In this document: positions 62,773-64,000 of the stretch, piece by piece
Position numbering within the stretch: the first letter of the stretch is position 1
How the letters are laid out: every line of letters begins with the position of its first letter
Source of the DNA: Brevipalpus yothersi
Taxonomy: Eukaryota > Arthropoda > Arachnida > Trombidiformes > Tenuipalpidae
Assembly (NCBI GenBank): GCA_003956705.1
Contig: QZCP01000840.1
Coordinates: 110,699-174,698, forward strand
Length of the DNA: 64,000 nt
Direction: 5' to 3'
Notes under the pieces: model-generated
What the model was told of the DNA's origin: nothing
Databases searched by the model: none
Seen by the model: the letters and a program-made list of their open reading frames with translations, nothing else
Made by a program: the position numbers and the translations under genes

Positions 62773-64000
62773 TTAATCTATGTATTTGTTGCGGAGATGA
62801 AATAATATCCAAGCTATAATCGAATTTCTGATGTTCCAGATGAATATCGTGAACGAAACAAAAGCCGTAATAAAATATATCTTGAGAATTCCACCGAAGA
62901 ATAGGATAGATAAAGGTGATGGTTTTCTGGTCCTGATACTTGGCCCCAGAGTCCTCGCCATGCATTTCCTGGTTTGTCGATTTGTTGGTGTTTCTTGTCT
63001 CCATCGTTGATGAGCAAAACCCATCTCGACGAATCGATAGTTGTGGAGCTCGAGCAGCTTGTGATTCTTGTTCGAAATTCTTTTGGAATAAATTTGACCA
63101 CCAATAGACGAGGCGACAACTGGAGAAATGTATGGAGGATTCCTCAATACGTATTTTGAAGAATGAGCACAAACCTTAAATTTGATTAGATATATTTCAG
63201 TTTCAGGGATCATGAGAGCACATTCACCAGACCCTGAGCACCAACTATAATCCATTGATGGGCTATTCAGTTCTTTGAAGGGGTCAAAATTAATCAATTT
63301 CGAATTTTTTTCCACTTTTGGTCTAACACATCTTCCAATTTTGTCCGTAAATATGGTCAAATCTCGCTCGATCATATCATCAATAGTATCAATTTTTGTA
63401 TATTTGGTCATTGAAGTTCGATTAGTATTTACCGTAACGCAGAAGCATATTTGAATTAATAGGATGGAGAAGAGTGCTACACAACTGGCGATCGAGAATA
63501 CTTTGCGAATAGCTAAGTGACCATTCTGTCGCACGAGGATTCCAAAGAGATACCAGATTGGATTCCCTCCAAAGCTTTTCCTTCGCTTCAGATAGAGCAA
63601 AAGTACCAAGATAAATATGAGAGAAAAAAGCAGAGCAGGTCTCATCTGAGCCAAAGCTGATTCAGGTCCACCAATTTGATTTGACTGATCCACTTTCGGC
63701 GAGGTTATCAATCGACATCTTGTTTCAATTCGAATGGGTCCATATGTCGAATTTCCAGATGTATCGAGAGCTGAATCAAAAGGCATAAAGGCCAAATCAC
63801 CTTTGCCCTCTACAATAGCTTTGATTGATTGTGCATATATCTGTTTTGCACTCGTAGAGGTATTCAACTCCAATGGAATGAAAGTGTAATTAAATTTTGG
63901 TGATAAAAATAGAATTTTGAGCACCTGTTCAGCTTGGGTACCAATGAGTTTACCATTTTCATCAATTGATAAAGCTTTTGATGGGACTCTCTGAAAGGGT
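62773..64000 (-). CDS. Divergent ionotropic receptor-like protein, paralogue (partial)
   Basis: The open frame runs from the right window edge (first full codon 63999-63997) to TAA at 62773, about 408 residues; the N-terminus is cut off. It aligns along its whole length with the protein at 41456-42703. Shared blocks are SKALSIDENGKLIGT (S1 start), CRLITSPKV, GPESALAQM before TM1, NPIWYLFGILVRQNGHL (pore-like), NTNRTSM after TM2, YSWCSGSGECAL, YVLRNPPYIS, SSIGGQIYSKRI, CMARTLGPSI and PSPLSILFFGG leading into the last membrane segment. It is intact and intronless in view. Relative to the first copy it has a longer cytosolic-side tail, ILFHLRNKYID. A CTTTCAG near the edge (about 63992) could be a splice acceptor, but the frame also continues. 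Likely a membrane chemosensory receptor/channel, inferred from topology. It should not be taken to start at the GTG at 63924, because conserved sequence continues upstream of it. Confidence 0.7.
   Translation of the reverse strand, partial: PFQRVPSKALSIDENGKLIGTQAEQVLKILFLSPKFNYTFIPLELNTSTSAKQIYAQSIKAIVEGKGDLAFMPFDSALDTSGNSTYGPIRIETRCRLITSPKVDQSNQIGGPESALAQMRPALLFSLIFILVLLLYLKRRKSFGGNPIWYLFGILVRQNGHLAIRKVFSIASCVALFSILLIQICFCVTVNTNRTSMTKYTKIDTIDDMIERDLTIFTDKIGRCVRPKVEKNSKLINFDPFKELNSPSMDYSWCSGSGECALMIPETEIYLIKFKVCAHSSKYVLRNPPYISPVVASSIGGQIYSKRISNKNHKLLELHNYRFVEMGFAHQRWRQETPTNRQTRKCMARTLGPSIRTRKPSPLSILFFGGILKIYFITAFVSFTIFIWNIRNSIIAWILFHLRNKYID

Noticed and set aside
62747..63172. Overlapping minus-strand frames inside the right-edge receptor gene
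   Set aside because: The frame of the 383-codon reading matches the paralogue throughout; the others are shadows.
1..64000. CRISPR arrays, bacterial operons, viral or LTR/LINE/DNA transposon genes
   Set aside because: No regularly spaced repeats with unique spacers, no reverse transcriptase, integrase or transposase motifs, and no terminal repeats were seen by eye; only microsatellites are supported.

Overview
The window looks like nuclear DNA of an arthropod, most likely an acariform (astigmatid) mite. The reasons are AT-rich sequence, short spliceosomal introns with GT..AG borders, a very high density of (GA)n/(CT)n microsatellites, a conserved animal ribose-phosphate pyrophosphokinase, and two divergent ionotropic-receptor-like chemosensory genes of the kind expanded in mites. 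The taxon is an inference; no single sequence here proves it. Two runs of N (31359-31629 and 43241-43626) both lie inside (GA)n arrays and are assembly gaps.

Layout. The left edge (1-4138, minus strand) holds the 5' coding part of a long, low-complexity, proline-rich docking protein. It has YxxP motifs and a DYDTPW motif that recall the SHB/SHD/SHE/SHF adaptor family. Its C-terminal exons, where an SH2 domain would be expected, lie beyond the left edge. From about 4.1 kb to 39.9 kb there is no gene I can support: about 36 kb of AT-rich DNA broken by GA/CT arrays. A small secreted-peptide candidate sits at 39937-40203 (minus). An intronless ionotropic-receptor-like gene follows at 41456-42703 (plus) with its own poly(A) signal. 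The stretch 42.8-53.2 kb holds repeats, a possible decayed coding region (46.7-47.3 kb) and one weak signal-peptide exon.

The right part is denser, and all its genes are on the minus strand. A three-exon SAXO/MAP6-like microtubule-associated protein lies at 53220-56479. A complete four-exon PRPP synthetase lies at 58951-61135; it reconstructs to 318 residues, the length of human PRPS1, with an alternative donor that would insert six residues in the regulatory loop. A 59-residue secreted Cys-rich peptide candidate lies at 62309-62488. A second ionotropic-receptor-like gene (62773 to beyond 64000) is clearly paralogous to the one at 41 kb.

The genes do not form one pathway. They are a housekeeping enzyme (nucleotide synthesis), a cytoskeletal protein, a signalling adaptor and a chemosensory pair. 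The most novel material is the paralogous receptor pair with its cysteine-rich signature, the two small secreted-peptide candidates, and the alternative splice site in PRPS.
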